A stretch of DNA of 64,000 nucleotides from Lactifluus volemus (GCA_022376515.1 WTXI01000002.1:620001-684000); one strand, 5' to 3'. Shown: positions 1-12,124, numbered from the stretch's first letter. Made by a program: numbers and translations. Notes: generated from the letters alone by a model not told the origin.

Positions 1-243
1 GACGGGACAATCAATATTTACGACCTGTCACTTGTTCCCACTTGCACGACGGAAACTGTCGATATTACGGAAATATCGCCTGTAGTCACGTACGACTCAA
101 AAGGTAGTCGATTAACATGTGTGGCCCTCGCGGATGGTGAGGTGGGCCATCAGGAACAGCCGACGCCAGTAAACGGTGCAAAACGGAAGCGGGAAATGGT
201 GTCTGAAGTGGAAGAGGAAGAGGAGTGGCTGGGACTCTCGTGA
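1..243 (+). CDS. WD40-repeat protein, C-terminal end (partial)
   Basis: An open frame runs from the window edge to TGA at 241-243, about 80 residues. The opening DGTINIYDL fits the last strand of a WD40 blade, and GSRLTCVALADGE looks like the next blade. The tail is basic (KRKRE) and then acidic (EVEEEEEWLGLS). Such a tail is seen in nucleolar WD40 proteins; a Mak11/PAK1IP1-type ribosome biogenesis factor is a guess, not a demonstrated identity. The 5' part lies outside the window. Confidence 0.65.
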   Translation, partial: DGTINIYDLSLVPTCTTETVDITEISPVVTYDSKGSRLTCVALADGEVGHQEQPTPVNGAKRKREMVSEVEEEEEWLGLS

Positions 244-319
244 GGGGATTTTTGTTACGTAATTAATGAATGATAGTGTCGCGTACTCGTCTCGAAGGTG
301 TCGAACTTGAAGCAGCTCG

Positions 320-2002
320 ATGAGTTGGTTTGCATACTGCCGTCGTACCACATTGCGCCTTCCCAACCCTGCACGACGCCAATTCTCCTTTTCGTTTAGA
401 CCGCGCTTCCCTCGTGACCCATCACATTTACGCAATGCGCCATCGCCGTTACAAGCAACAGGTGTCCCATCTTTTCGAGAGCAGATTGTACGCGCTATCC
501 CTGTGCAATCTTTTGCGGACGTCGTCAGGCATCCGGCAATAGGAAAGCATATCCTAGTATGTCGATTCGAATAATTACTCACTTATCTATTTCAGCCTCC
601 CTCTCTGATCAAATGCTTCTGTTGTAGTTTGTCGTTGGCACCTCAGCGCTCGTGTATGCTGTCGCCGCTTACAACACCAATCTCGACACAATGTTCTGGA
701 CAGCTTATCTCTCCACTCAGAAGCGTTGGAACGATGTGCCTCCAACTGCTCGCAATATACAACTCGTGCAGACGGAAATCCTCTACAAGGTTGGCGGATT
801 GATTTTTCTATCTCGTCTGTGCCCCTCGCGTGAATGCTCTCTCATAATCGGATGTATCTTCCCCGCAGAAATGCCAAGCTCAGTTCAAAGCACTGAACGA
901 GTCGTTAGAGGGTGTGCCGTCCATCGCAAAGACCATGATCGCAAACGGATACGCAATGTTGGCCGAGATGTACATCAATGCGTCCGAGGGGCGACGAGTT
1001 GGCTACGCCATTGTGGCCGTAAATGTGGGGATCTGGATCGCATGGCAAATTCCTATTCTTCGGCCTTTCATGAGGTCCCACTTCATCCACCACCCACTTA
1101 GTGGAAAATCATATACCATGTTGACATCCATGTTCAGGTGATTCCTACACGGCTTTTCCTCTTAGGTTGGACTGATTATTTGCTCGTATAGCCACTCATC
1201 CTTTATACATCTGCTGTGCAATTCCATGGCGCTCACAAGTTTCGGTATGTTGTCTGTCGTCCCATTCCTGGATGAGCTTTATGATGTTCGACTCTCAGCG
1301 TCGTCCACATCTATTTGGATGACCCTCGGACAGGGGAATGCCCCATCTCAGTTACGAGAATCTACTGCAGTCTACCATTTTCTTGCGCTTTATCTCTCCG
1401 GTGTGTGTTTTCCCTCCCAGAGTCCCTATCATGAGTTCTAATACTATAAGTGCAGCCGGTCTATTTTCTTCGCTCGTCTCACATGTCGTCAACGCACGCC
1501 TTGTCTACCCTCGATTGGTCTCCAAGCTGGCCCGACCCGGCGAAACAGGGTCCCCTGGGATAATTCACAGATTGTTTTCCAATCTTTCATCTGTCTCTAA
1601 ATCAAATGCGCGTCCGGATGCCGCCGCAGCTACGTCAACTATCAGAGGCTCCCTTGGCGCATCTGGCGCCATCTACAGCACCGTAATCGTTTCTGCCTTG
1701 GCCTTCCCCCAAGCTGAGGTGTCATTGATATTTCCACCAACCCCATCTTTTCCTATTCAGTATGGGGTAGGCGGGGTAGTTTTGCTTGACTGCATAGGTA
1801 TTCTCCGGGGATGGAGGTATGAACGCCTATCCTGGCTTTCTTGGACCATGCTGACCATCACGTTTCTTTTCACGTCATTGGCAGGTTATTTGACCACTTT
1901 GCGCATCTAGGTGGCGCAACACTTGGAGCAATGTACTATATGTATGGTATACGTGCATGGGACGCAATGCGCCTCCACGCACTCAAGTGGACAACAGCTT
2001 GA
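320..2002 (+). CDS. PCP1: Mitochondrial rhomboid serine protease (PCP1/PARL type)
   Basis: Seven exons join in frame into 433 residues: 320-556, 628-789, 869-1137, 1192-1244, 1299-1400, 1456-1816 and 1885-2002. All six introns are GT-AG. The N-terminus is rich in Arg and Ser without acidic clusters, as in a mitochondrial presequence. The membrane core shows the rhomboid landmarks: HHPLSGKSYTMLTSMF followed by HSSFIHLLCNSMAL, the catalytic serine motif GASGA, and the catalytic histidine in FDHFAHLGGATLGA. The family cleaves single-pass inner-membrane proteins such as cytochrome c peroxidase and the Mgm1 dynamin. Start ATG 320 is the first in-frame ATG. No key residue is missing. Confidence 0.92.
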
Positions 2003-3315
2003 GGCTTAATTTAATAACGGCGGCTGGGTACGGGCCGGCGTTCAGAGAAAGTTTTGCCGAAGATCATAATAGAGGATATAATGACCTTCGCACAGAGCCA
2101 TTTCCCAGTGTAGATCCGATTTACTGGTGGGTCTCATTATCCAAAATTTGAGTATGACAGTTCTTTTGTCCATGCAAGTGACGCATGTATATGATGCCGG
2201 CCACCTCTTTGGCCAATCCTCCTTTTTTTTTGGACTTCTGGCTCGGCAGTTCGCGTCCCGTCACCTGCGAGTTTTCTATTCAAAGACAACGACCTCACGC
2301 GTTGGTAGAACAACCTTTTCTTGCATTGGCAGTTCTCGTTTAGATTATATTGTTACAGGCTATTTTCACACGAGCCAATGGTCACAGCTCGAACTTCTGT
2401 TTATCTCATTTTCAGTCACCGGTTTCTCATCAGGATTCAGGACTGAAGAAGCCAATTGTTCACTTGGTTTCTCTTCCCCACTGCCGCCACGTCGACATAC
2501 GGTCCTTCGACTAGCTCATCTTCGACATCCTTGGCCGCGACCTCGCGATCAGCCTTCATACTTTGGGAAGGGGAAGGGAGGTTTACCCCGCAAGGCTCGA
2601 GTGGCTGATTTATGGCACTAATATGCGGAGAGGGATTTCCTCTCCTCTTCAGCATGGAGCAGATTGAGATATACGAGGTTGACAAGACTATCAAGAGGAC
2701 ATGGATGACACGATGTGGCTGGAAAGTTTCAACCCGTTTACCAAAATAATGTCTGTTCAAGGCAGGTGCTGCTCGTTGTGGCGGCACTACAAAAGTTCAC
2801 TGGGAAAAATCTCCGGAGGTGTTACCGGCTCTGCATAAGTTGTTCTTAGAGTCTAGGGGGATTCAACTACTGGGAGTGACAACTGCCCGTATCTATGTTA
2901 GAATCTTTCGTCGCTGCACGTATTGTAAGTCCTCCAGTCAACCCGTAGCTATCTTCTTCTAGGGGAGAGAACAGGTCATCACGAATTGGAATCGTTCGAT
3001 CAATGCTCTTCGTTCGTTCTTCATAGAGTTGAATTCCCAACACGAATTACTTATTGGCCGCCTCAGCTGCTATTCCAATTAACTTAGACCGATTGTTGTG
3101 ACGAGATCCCCTTTAATTACGTAACATCACCCGATCTTGTTGTGTAATTTCTGTTCATGTCGAGGCGTTGAATGTACTCTACAAAAAATAGGAACTGCTG
3201 TGCTGTAGCTGAAGTGAAATGTCGAACCGGATTGAGTAACGAGTTCTCACTATTCGGGACTTGCCGAGGAAACCGTAGCTCGAACAAATCTTGCCTTAGA
3301 AGAGTTCAACTGGAC
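2003..3315. other. Intergenic, no gene supported
   Basis: About 1.3 kb between the rhomboid and uS13 genes. Short open frames occur on both strands, but none has a recognisable domain or a plausible splice model. I see no repeats here shared with the rest of the window. Confidence 0.5.
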
Positions 3316-3908
3316 ATGGTCCACATACTCGGCGTACAGTTGTTCGAAAACAACTTTGTCAAGGTTCGTTCACAAATTATTGTTGTCTCTTTTGTGATAC
3401 AGATCTTCTACCATAGCACGCCTTGACACACTTTTATGGAATAAGTCGCCATACTTCCAGCCGAATCTGCGCTCGCCTCCAGATTCACGACACCTGTCGC
3501 ATCCGCCAGCTGTCCGCTTCCCAAGTGACGGCCATCACCGCTTTCCTCTCCTCCCCCTCCACCTCGCCTATCCCTCCGCGCGCCCCTCTCGCGTCGCCCA
3601 CGTTCCAACCACCCCCTCCATCGACAAGCTCGCTCGAGGACTTACCCGGCGTACGCACATACTTGGCACAACTTCAAAAGCCTCCTCCCCCACTCCAAAC
3701 CCATAAATCAAAAGGTGCAGACCCTCTGCGCTGGCTGCGGATAGAAAGTGACTTGAAACGGGAGATGCGGGAGAATATTGCGCACCTGCGAATGATTGGG
3801 AGTTATGTTGGCAAGAGACATGCGATGGGGTTGCCGGTGCGTGGGCAGAACACCCAGACGAACGCGAGGACGGCCAGGAAGTTGAACAGGGTCGAGCGAC
3901 ATCGGTAG
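3316..3908 (+). CDS. SWS2: Mitochondrial small-subunit ribosomal protein uS13
   Basis: Two exons, 3316-3363 and 3417-3908, are joined in phase 0 over a 53-nt GT-AG intron and give 179 residues. The start MVHILGVQL matches the uS13 N-terminus (M-x-x-I-x-G-V). The second exon carries [16 protein letters not shown] and then the family signature [20 protein letters not shown] followed by [20 protein letters not shown]. Between them is a Pro/Ser-rich insertion of about 40 residues, typical of fungal mitochondrial versions. The protein sits in the head of the mitoribosomal small subunit at the subunit interface. Codon 1 at ATG 3316 is fixed by homology. Confidence 0.93.
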
Positions 3909-5442
3909 TAATCTGGTCTTTTGTTTACTGGATACAGTACAGTATATTTGGTTCGTGCTCTTTCCAGTATGCTGTATATAATGCACTTTTCCCATCTATT
4001 TCACTCACTGCTACGCACTACAGAGTATGACAGAGATAAAATCAGTTCCAATGCATCCTTCACGGGCATAACTCAGACATATTGCCATGGTACAGATACA
4101 TTAATTCACCACACTGTGTATGATATTACAAGGTATAACTTACAAGAACCATGGATGTGCACCAGATTGCTGCTTCTCCGATCATCGCAGACCAACTATT
4201 TGTTCTGTTGACTTCTATTTCGGTTTCTTCGTCGGGTTGGTTTTCGACAAGGCCTCGAAGTCAGGAAAACGATTTTCACGTCACCAGATGGACTCTGGTA
4301 AGTACCAAAAGCGAAGTATGACCTATGTACAGTATGCGAAAGGGCGCTGACCAGTGTTTACAACACTCAGTTTATTGGTGATGCGGTAGCTCAAGTCATT
4401 TTGTCGGGCCAAGGTGTATACTCGGGGTTGGTGCCGTAACTTAATGCTGTGCTGCAAGAGTTCACCAGGGAAGATTCGTGCAGAAGACTTAGAGCTTTTC
4501 GCAGCCACGCGCCAGTCCTCCGGTAACCCTCCACTGGAAAAGCACGGCAGTAGCAACGTTACTCCTCTAGGTTGTGTTGGAGTATGAGCCCGGAGGCAAA
4601 AGCCTTGTATTTTAATGTACAGAAGGTACAGTACTTATATCCCCCCAAGGGGGGGATTGGACATGTATATATGTGTATGTACATGTATAAAGCCTTCGAG
4701 ATTGTTCAAGAAGAGGCTCTAAGTAGTAAATAATAAGCTAAAAGGAGCCATGAGAGCATCCATGAGTAGTAAGAAGATGTACTATAAAGTGCTATATTAA
4801 GTGTCCAAATCCAGAGTCATTTACCTCGGCCGAAAAGTCTGTCTCGCTCGGAGTTGATTTCCAACAGGTTGTTGTTCACGGAGATGTGCTTCTCAACTCG
4901 TTAAGCGCTCTGTGCAATCGCCGTGGACTTGTTGTGTAATTTATAACTCATCCTGTAGAATTACTATTGGACCTACCATGTGCACCTCGCTCCGAGTCTT
5001 CGTAGATACTGATTTTGTTCACCACATTTTTTTTAGAACGTATAGCAGCCACCCCACCGCCTTAGTTCCCCGGCTATTTCATCTATACCCTCCATCCTCA
5101 GCGTCCCTTGCGTCAGCCTCTCGCGGGCCCGCTGCACTGCTGCACATCGCCTGAGAAAGTTGGGAGTTACGTTGCCAGGGCAGAATCAATTGAGCGCGTA
5201 AGATATGAAAACATGTCATGATTTCAATACACATCCTTTGCACAGCGATAGAGGTATCCTATCAATATCGACATGTGGCATGCGTCAATGGATAAAGTTA
5301 AAGCAAGTATTATAGCGAGAGGATGCACACACAGGTCATTACCCCCAAACTTTGATCAATTTGATCCAGTCCCTTTTACTCTTCGAGTTGAAACTCCGAT
5401 GAACCTATACTCGAGTGTCGCCAAGTGACACCAGCTCGGACA
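3909..5442. other. Intergenic with a possible decayed uS13 fragment
   Basis: No gene is supported. A C-run facing a G-run (4640-4660) and an alternating acatgtatatatg tract (4665-4690) form short palindromes. At 5140-5175 the text gcctgagaaagttgggag resembles the uS13 signature coding sequence (ctgcgaatgattgggag) downstream of similarly Pro/Ser-coding text, which hints at an old partial copy of the neighbouring gene. The similarity is weak. Confidence 0.3.
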
Positions 5443-6027
5443 ATGGGCAAACATCCTCAGTATTCGGTTTCTCTCATCCTCCCTCCATCCCTGTATCTAG
5501 GACCGTGTCCGACAGTCTCATCGAAGCCATTTTTTACGAGAAATTCCATTACCCACGTACTAAGCATCGGCGCCAATCCGCGTCGACCAGCGATTGTGGA
5601 CGGCGTGATCTACCATCGCCTCTCTCTCAACGACTCTGTGTCGGCGTCCATCTCGAAGGTCATTGATGCGGCTTTCGAAATTATCGATGAGGCGATAGCT
5701 TCAAAGAATGGCACGGGAAAGATTCTAGTACATTGCTACGCCGGCATTTCACGGTCACCCACGGTCGTCGCGGCGTATTTGATGAAGCGAAAGGGGATGT
5801 CCTTGAAAGCTGCTCTAGGACATATCATCCGTGTCCGGCCGCAGATTTCGCCGAATCCTGGGTTTTTGCAACAGTTGAAAGAGATGGAGTTGGAATTGTA
5901 TGGGAGCTGCTCATTGGAGGTGGACGAACTACCGAAACGAGAAAAGGATCGGTTGGCTCTGTTCGAAGAACCGAAAGAGGAACAGGAAAACGAAGAGCAG
6001 TCGAAAGGTGTGGCGGTTGCGACTTAG
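5443..6027 (+). CDS. Dual-specificity protein phosphatase
   Basis: A single-exon frame of 194 residues from ATG 5443. The fold opening ILPPSLYLGP is followed by THVLSIGANP and the P-loop HCYAGISRSP, which contains the catalytic Cys and Arg (HCx5R, here HCYAGISR). After it comes VVAAYLMKRKGMSLKAAL and the PQISPNPGFLQQL helix, the standard end of a small DSP domain. The last 45 residues are charged (KEEQENEEQ) and probably disordered. An upstream ATG at 5399 opens a 9-codon ORF that ends in TGA just before the start and could act as a uORF. Substrate unknown; no kinase-docking or targeting domain is visible. Confidence 0.88.
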   Translation: MGKHPQYSVSLILPPSLYLGPCPTVSSKPFFTRNSITHVLSIGANPRRPAIVDGVIYHRLSLNDSVSASISKVIDAAFEIIDEAIASKNGTGKILVHCYAGISRSPTVVAAYLMKRKGMSLKAALGHIIRVRPQISPNPGFLQQLKEMELELYGSCSLEVDELPKREKDRLALFEEPKEEQENEEQSKGVAVAT

Positions 6028-7274
6028 CTTTCCTCGTTCATCACAAGGCGGAGACAGGCTAATTGCCGACGACCTCGCTCCATTCGGATTCTTCGGAAGA
6101 GTCCCGCCTCTCTATGAAGGTGAGAGCGTTCTCTTGGCTTGGAATGAACCTGACATACTACGACAGATGATGCTTTCTTTTAGTGCATGGACAACTGAAA
6201 CTCATCGTTTGTACTTTTTTGTGATGTTACCCATCTGTATATTCCCGCGTGGGAAATTACTCACTTGATATCATCGCATTGCATTATCGTAATTTGCAGT
6301 ACTACTGTGGGTAAAGAACAATTAGAACACAGTCGCCGTCCAATAACCATATCCTGCCTCTGCGCCCTAGCTTCTGATCTTCGTGCATAATCCTTCAGAG
6401 TTGTCTACCGTGCTGTTAACACCCAAGTTGGAGCGCAATATTCGTTCTGGGCCGACATGGGGTCATCTGTCAGCGACTCAGCGCGCGTCAAGGATACTTC
6501 GACTTCGAGAACAGGTTATTACTACTCTCTAACCGTTTTCTCCCACCATTTCTATATGAGACTCACCGCTTCAGCAACCGAAGATAACTCGGTGGAACTA
6601 CCAGACCTAAGCGTTGTTTGACACTGCAAATAATGGCTGGCCGACAGTGCGTGATCTGGCACCTAACTGATTTCACTCTGACAGGAATCCACACATTTTC
6701 GTCAGAGCATTGCATAGGTTTCCAGCTTCGGCGTTGTGTACAGAAGGTCATGTCGCGGTGGCAAACAGGCCTGACCCACTGGCAGTCGCGCCGCCTTCGC
6801 AAATTGTTAGCAGGGAAATTGTTAGTTGAAGTCTTCCCCTCACCTACTACAACTCAATATCCGGAATCCTACTACAGTGCCAAATTAGCCTTTATCATAG
6901 CGATGGTCAAGGGCGAAATCAAGGAAGTCGTTTCCTATATCGGTGTCTCGAAACGTCCCTGCATTACGTCACTGCATCAATGAGGTTAGGGAGAAATCGA
7001 TCGCTACCAAAGGCTCTCACGGGAAAGCTTACCCTGAGTGGTTCTGGCCAAGCCTTCGGCCTCGTATCAGACAGCAGTTTCCTTAGCGATAGGGGTTGCC
7101 ACCTATTTTTCGCACACGAACTTTGCTTCTCTACGATACTATCGTTCAGCCGATCGGTTAGCGCGGGACCGCGGGTCAGATATTATTAAATAAGGCAATG
7201 TGTTACAACCTGCGGGGAACCGGACTCGAATTTGCATCCCTCTTTACCTTGGCGATAGTCTCCTCTCTGTGCAT
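6028..7274. other. Intergenic: duplicated P450 promoter split by about 650 bp of extra DNA
   Basis: The stretch 6440-6556 matches 17840-17950, the promoter of the second P450, including ctaaccgttttctcccacc. The short stretch 7213-7260 matches the same promoter just before its start codon (tttgcatccctctttacc). Between them, 6557-7212 has no counterpart in the second copy. It shows no coding potential I can defend. Either it was inserted here or it was deleted from the second copy. Confidence 0.6.
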
Positions 7275-9425
7275 ATGGCCATATTCTCACTAATATCTGT
7301 CCTCGATATTCTCGCTGCAGTGTTATTCCTTGCTACTCTTTGGGCAATCCGAGATCATCGAAAGCGAGGAGGTCTACCCTACCCACCCGGTCCCCAACCT
7401 TTGCCTATCATTGGAAATCTCCTCGATATTTCAAAGGAGTTCTCCTGGCTCGCATTTACCCGCTTTTCGGAAACATATGGTACAGTCTTTTTGTTAGCAA
7501 CAGCTCGTTTTACAATTTGAGCCACAGGGAATATTCTGTCTTTCCATATCTTTGGAACGGTCATCGTGGTATTAAATACCGCCGAAACTACAAAGGATCT
7601 CCTTGAGAAGCGTGGGGACATCTGCTCTGATCGCCCTATCCCTGCAATCTTTAAGATGTATGCTCGTTTGAGTAAGCGACCAGACCTATGGAATGACAAT
7701 GACTCAGGGCAGGGTGGGAATGGATGGTGCCCGCCGCTAGATATGGAGAGCCATATCGCCTGTCACGCAAGATCCTCGATCGTAGCCTTCGCCCGGGAGC
7801 AGTGGCACTACATCGATCCATGCAACGGTCCAAGGCACATGTTCTCCTCACTAGGTTGCTGGAATATCCGCGCGAGTGGGAGGCCCACATTGAGTTGTGA
7901 GTACTGATGCTCCTCCTTCAAATCACCCCTTCTCAATTTGAAACTTTCAGTATGCAAGGCGAATTGATACTAGAAATGACATATGGCTACGAAGCACAAG
8001 GGCACAATGACAGGAAGATCGAGATTTCCAAGCAGCTTTGTCGCATTGGGTTCAAAGTCGGTTCGCCGGGGGGCTTGCTCGTCAATGACCTTGCATTTCG
8101 TATGTGCCATTTCATACTTTAATGTATGATATAATTCAGCTCATCGCCACAACCATAGTATGTCACATCCCTGAGTGGTTGCCTTGGTTCAGCTACAAGC
8201 CATTAGCTCGCGTATGCTATAATATAGCACAAGAGGTTAAGCATGAACCAATTCGGTTCGTCAAGGAAAGCATGGTGATTGTTTCATGTCTGCGTGCGTT
8301 TGAGAAACTCACTGCGTTACTTTCTAGCTCAATGGTACGGCGCAACCTTCACTTGCTCTCGAGAATCTACAGGCGTTGGAGGGCCTAAGTGAATCAGAAC
8401 GAAGAGGGTCCGAGCGAACAATTGCAGAAGCTTTAGGGTCGATATACGTAGGTCAGTAATAACAATAATAATCAACATTTGTTGGTTCGTTGAGGTTTGG
8501 TTGATATGGTTTCTGTAGCTGGGGCCGATACTGTGCGTTGGTGGTCTGATACCTCCCCTGTGGACACGCTTATTTCTTGTCCTCATTCTCTCTCTAGACA
8601 GTCTCTGCTCTCATGTCATTTTTCTTAGCTGTTTCTCTCTACCCTGACATACAGAAGAAGGCACAGGAAGAACTTGATGCTGTCACAGGACGAGAGCGAC
8701 CGCCAACCTTTGAGGATCGAGCGAGGCTACCTTTCGTCGATGCAGTGTGCAAGGAAGTCCTGAGATGGAATCCTGTTGGGCCTTTTGGTGTGCTCATCCG
8801 ATAACTAGTTGTCTGAGGTACCTCAGTTCATGTCATTTCTAGCTGTCCCTCATGCAACGACGGAAGATATCGTATACAAGGGTTACTTCATACCGAAAGG
8901 TGCTTTGTTTTTCCTTGCGAACGTATTACCATTTTTTTACATAAACTTTATCAGGTGCAGTGGTGATCGGAAATACATGGTGTGTTGTCCTCACCATACT
9001 CTGAAGCTAGCACCAATTAGATGCAGGGCAATTTTGCACGACCCTTCTGTGTATCCAGAGCCAGATGTCTTTAGGCCGGAGAGATTCCTTAATCCGGATG
9101 GAAGCTTGCGGGACGATCCGATATTGGTATCCGCATTTGGATATGGACGGCGTATCTGCCCTGGAAGGCATTTTGCTGATGCGACGATATTCATCACTGT
9201 GGCATCTTTGTTCTCTGTTTTCAACATCTCAAAGGGACAAAGTGAAGATGGCAGGCCCTTTACTTACAGCTATACTGGCTCCATCTTAAGGTACGATTAT
9301 GTCTCGCTGGTGAATGACAGACATCTTATCGTATCCATAGTCAGCCAAACTCATTCCCATGTTCCATCATTCCCAGAGATAAAAATGCAGAAGAGCTTAT
9401 TCTTGCCAAAGAGATGGAAAGTTGA
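7275..9425 (+). CDS. Cytochrome P450 monooxygenase, copy A (intact)
   Basis: Twelve exons give exactly 518 residues: 7275-7479, 7528-7671, 7713-7896, 7951-8099, 8159-8274, 8328-8451, 8519-8532, 8598-8787, 8843-8899, 8955-8979, 9027-9290 and 9341-9425. The N-terminus has a membrane anchor ([20 protein letters not shown]) and a proline hinge ([17 protein letters not shown]), so it should sit in the ER membrane. Other landmarks are the I-helix AGADTT, the K-helix KEVLRW (ExxR), the PERF motif in [11 protein letters not shown], and the haem loop [15 protein letters not shown] with the axial Cys. This is a class II fungal P450 resembling the O-methylsterigmatocystin-oxidoreductase-like group; the substrate is unknown. 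Exon 7 is only 14 nt. The promoter is interrupted by extra DNA. Confidence 0.9.
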
Positions 9426-10195
9426 GTTATCTGCTCATCACAGGGTGTATGAGGCTATATATTTTCGTACGTGCTACACGGCAATACCTTGTATCTCGTG
9501 AAACGTTTATTTTGGGAGGCGGTGGGTGTGAGTGGTATGACGTCTGTCAGCGTGCGGAAAGGGTGTCGATTCTGAGGGAAAGCATTTGTTACACGTGCGT
9601 GCTGCTTAGGGGTTAGTATTCATGTGAGCTTTGGCAGGGAGTGGCTGAGAAGGGGGAATTCCGGTGAAGAGGGAATATGAGGAGGGCGACAAAGATTCGC
9701 TTTTTAAGATGGAACTTGATCCTTAGTTTCAAGAGGTATAGGCGAATCTCAAGGCTCACTGTAAACACAACAGGAAGTACAAGGACAGGGATTAGGGTGA
9801 TTAGCGCAAGGGGGTTTGATGCTTTTGTGGCGATTTTCAATCAACCTAATGTGTCTGGCATCTGCGCGCAACAAGCAGGTTCAGATCCTTCTTGCGCACC
9901 ACGTTTTTCTGATTATGGTGTGGCGGGGGGCAGACTAGTTACATGCAATGTGCACTTCCAGATTAGTCAAAGTAAAAGCCACAAATCTCTGAGTGAACCG
10001 CGTCCACAAATGACAGATTGGTCGCAAAATGGCAGACTAATCAGAAAAGAAAAAAGCGAGATGTGAATACATAAAAGCTAACACACTCGGGCAACAGACA
10101 TCGGCACAACGCTCACCAAACCGTTTCGATTCTTGCTCACCTCCAAAAGCCCTCGTTCTCCTCGTTCATCCTTAATTGCAATTTTTTTTAAGAAC
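9426..10195. other. Intergenic, no gene supported
   Basis: Sequence between P450 copy A and the acidic hypothetical gene. Unlike copies B and C, copy A has no F-box gene behind it. A 75-codon hydrophobic frame on the minus strand (9613-9840) is the only open stretch with any character, and it is too short to call. Confidence 0.4.
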
Positions 10196-11027
10196 ATGAC
10201 TGGCGCCGGCGCCCATGGATACAACCTTCGCTCTAAAGACAAGGCCAAAGTGGAACATTGTGACCCAGCTTTCGAATCGTTCGATCCGTCGTCGTCGTCC
10301 ATGGTACCTTCCACACCGCGTCGTCGACGTCCGTCCACGCAGCATACAGGCAGAAAGGATATCAAGGTGGACCCGTCAGAAAGTGCGTTTTTTGAGTCCG
10401 GCGGAACTAAGAATCTTATATGCAGGAGCACTGATGCCACCTTTTCCCTCAGACACGGACACAGTGGAGCTACGCGCTCCACGCCCAAAAAACCCAACAC
10501 CGCCCTCCACCCCTGACATCCAAAGACCCAGGAAGGGAATGGAATCATGGGGGTTGCAGGGGGGATCCGCTGCGTCTTCGGACGCGGGCGAGGAGTCCCG
10601 CCGCGGCGACATCCGGCGGGGTCGTCGAAGCACCGATGCTGAGTTGGAAGCTGTACAGTTAAGAATAGAACTGCAGCGTCGTCGGGATGCGAGACGAATC
10701 CGTCGTGAACAGAGGGTGAAGCGGTTGAGGATAGAGTCGTGGGCGCTGAAGCAACGCGCGATGCTTTGGGATCGCCAGGCGGATGAGATGGACAAGTTGG
10801 CCGCCGAGAGAAAGGTGAAGGAGGACGATGATGACGACGACGATTGCGACTCCGACTCCGAGTTCAGCGAGTCCACCATGATGGTGTGTGATGATGATGA
10901 CGAGGAAGAGAGAGCGTCAGAGCGATCCGATGCCTATGCTCCGACAGAGGTTTACTCTGAGTCGGAGCAACAAACATGGGCGTTGATGTTTCAGCAACAA
11001 GGAGTTGCTTTGCCAGTGCAACGTTAG
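10196..11027 (+). CDS. Hypothetical acidic, charged coiled-coil protein
   Basis: Two exons, 10196-10382 and 10426-11027, are joined over a 43-nt GT-AG intron and give 262 residues. I recognise no domain. The N-terminus is Ser/Arg-rich. A Pro-rich middle follows (PRPKNPTPPSTPD). A strongly charged helix (LEAVQLRIELQRRRDARR and onward) is predicted to form a coiled coil, and it is followed by two acidic runs (DDDDDDD near residue 205 and DDDDEEE near 225). The composition fits a disordered nuclear protein. The gene ends about 110 bp before a transposon. The splice is supported by the loss of useful coding frame without it. Confidence 0.6.
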
Positions 11028-11137
11028 CATTGCCTATGATCTGGAATTCGAAGACTTGTGGTAAAGATTTGGACAAAGGATCGATTATATACTCATTAGT
11101 TCGATCGAGAATTTCAAGTTACGCTTTCATTATCAAC

Positions 11138-11400
11138 ATCAGCAAAATGTAAAATTACTAGAGTGACTAGAAGTGACTAGAGCTACTAGAGTGACCTAGG
11201 TTGCTAGCTCTAGTAACACCTAGTCACACCTAGGCCATCCTACAATTTAATCAAGTTTCTAGGCACAGCTAGTATTTGAACTAGATCTAGTTTGGTATGT
11301 AAACTCACTAGTCGCACCTAGTCATGGCCAGCCACTGCCTAGTCATCCCTACAATTTAACCAAGTTTCTAGGCACCACTAGTATTGTGAACGAGATCTAG
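11138..11400. repeat. Left TIR and ctag-rich subterminal repeats of element 1
   Basis: Dense tandem and dispersed ctag-containing words (for example ctagtcacacctagg and tctaggcac) in the first 260 bp. They occur in inverted orientation at 14080-14270. Confidence 0.75.
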
Positions 11401-12124
11401 TAAAGTATTGTACGTAAATACTGCCTGGGGCCCTGCCGTCACCCCTCGCTGCCGCTGCTGCCATGATGTTTTTGATGCAGCCATTGTTGTCCTGCTGCTG
11501 CCGCCGTTGTTGTCCCACCGCTGTCGTCATTGCTGTCCCGACACTCTGCCACTTTCCCGACACCACCCAAGCTACTGTTGCACACCACCCCTGCAACCTG
11601 CCCCGCCCCACCGCCACATCCCCTCTACCGCATGCGCGTGACCTCGGGTTGGACCAGGGTGCCCGGTGGGTAGAGCCAGGCAGGACGGCACAGAAAGAGT
11701 GGGGCCCGTGCACAGCCCGTTGGGGGACGGCCATAAGAGAATCCATGAGAACCAAAAAAAAGTTAGTCAGCGAAAAAGAGGAAAAGAATGCATAGATGAG
11801 CAAAGGGGGAGATGGGGATATATAACACTACGGAGAGATTAAGAACAGGTCTAAAAAATCCAGGAATATATACACGTGGGCAAAAATGTCTTTTACTCAT
11901 ACCATCCTTCGCTGTCCTTCGTCAGCACAGAAACCACGCTGGGAGTTGGGGACGACGCGCGTGGCGTCCAGGACTGTTTCTCAACGACAGCCCGTCTCAA
12001 CACTTGAGGTTTTGGATGACGGCTCTTGGCCGCGGCGGGCGCGTGCATCGAGTCCCACACCGAGGTTTGTGGTGGAGTGTTCGTCCGATGGTCGTTCACG
12101 CTTGCAGTTGGGGTAGCAGCACGG

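Noticed and set aside
2127..2787. Small genes on either strand after the rhomboid gene
   Set aside because: Frames lack recognisable domains and good start contexts, and are not supported by splice sites or repeats.
9613..9840. 75-codon hydrophobic minus-strand frame
   Set aside because: Short, no homology, no splice partner, and AT-rich sequence easily gives hydrophobic chance frames.
10626..10879. Minus-strand Ser-rich frame opposite the acidic hypothetical gene
   Set aside because: It is the complement of the GAT/GAG acidic codon runs and has no independent evidence.
11408..11803. Overlapping Cys/His/Pro-rich frames in element 1
   Set aside because: They arise from a low-complexity ctgctgccg stretch open in several frames. 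No conserved motif was seen.
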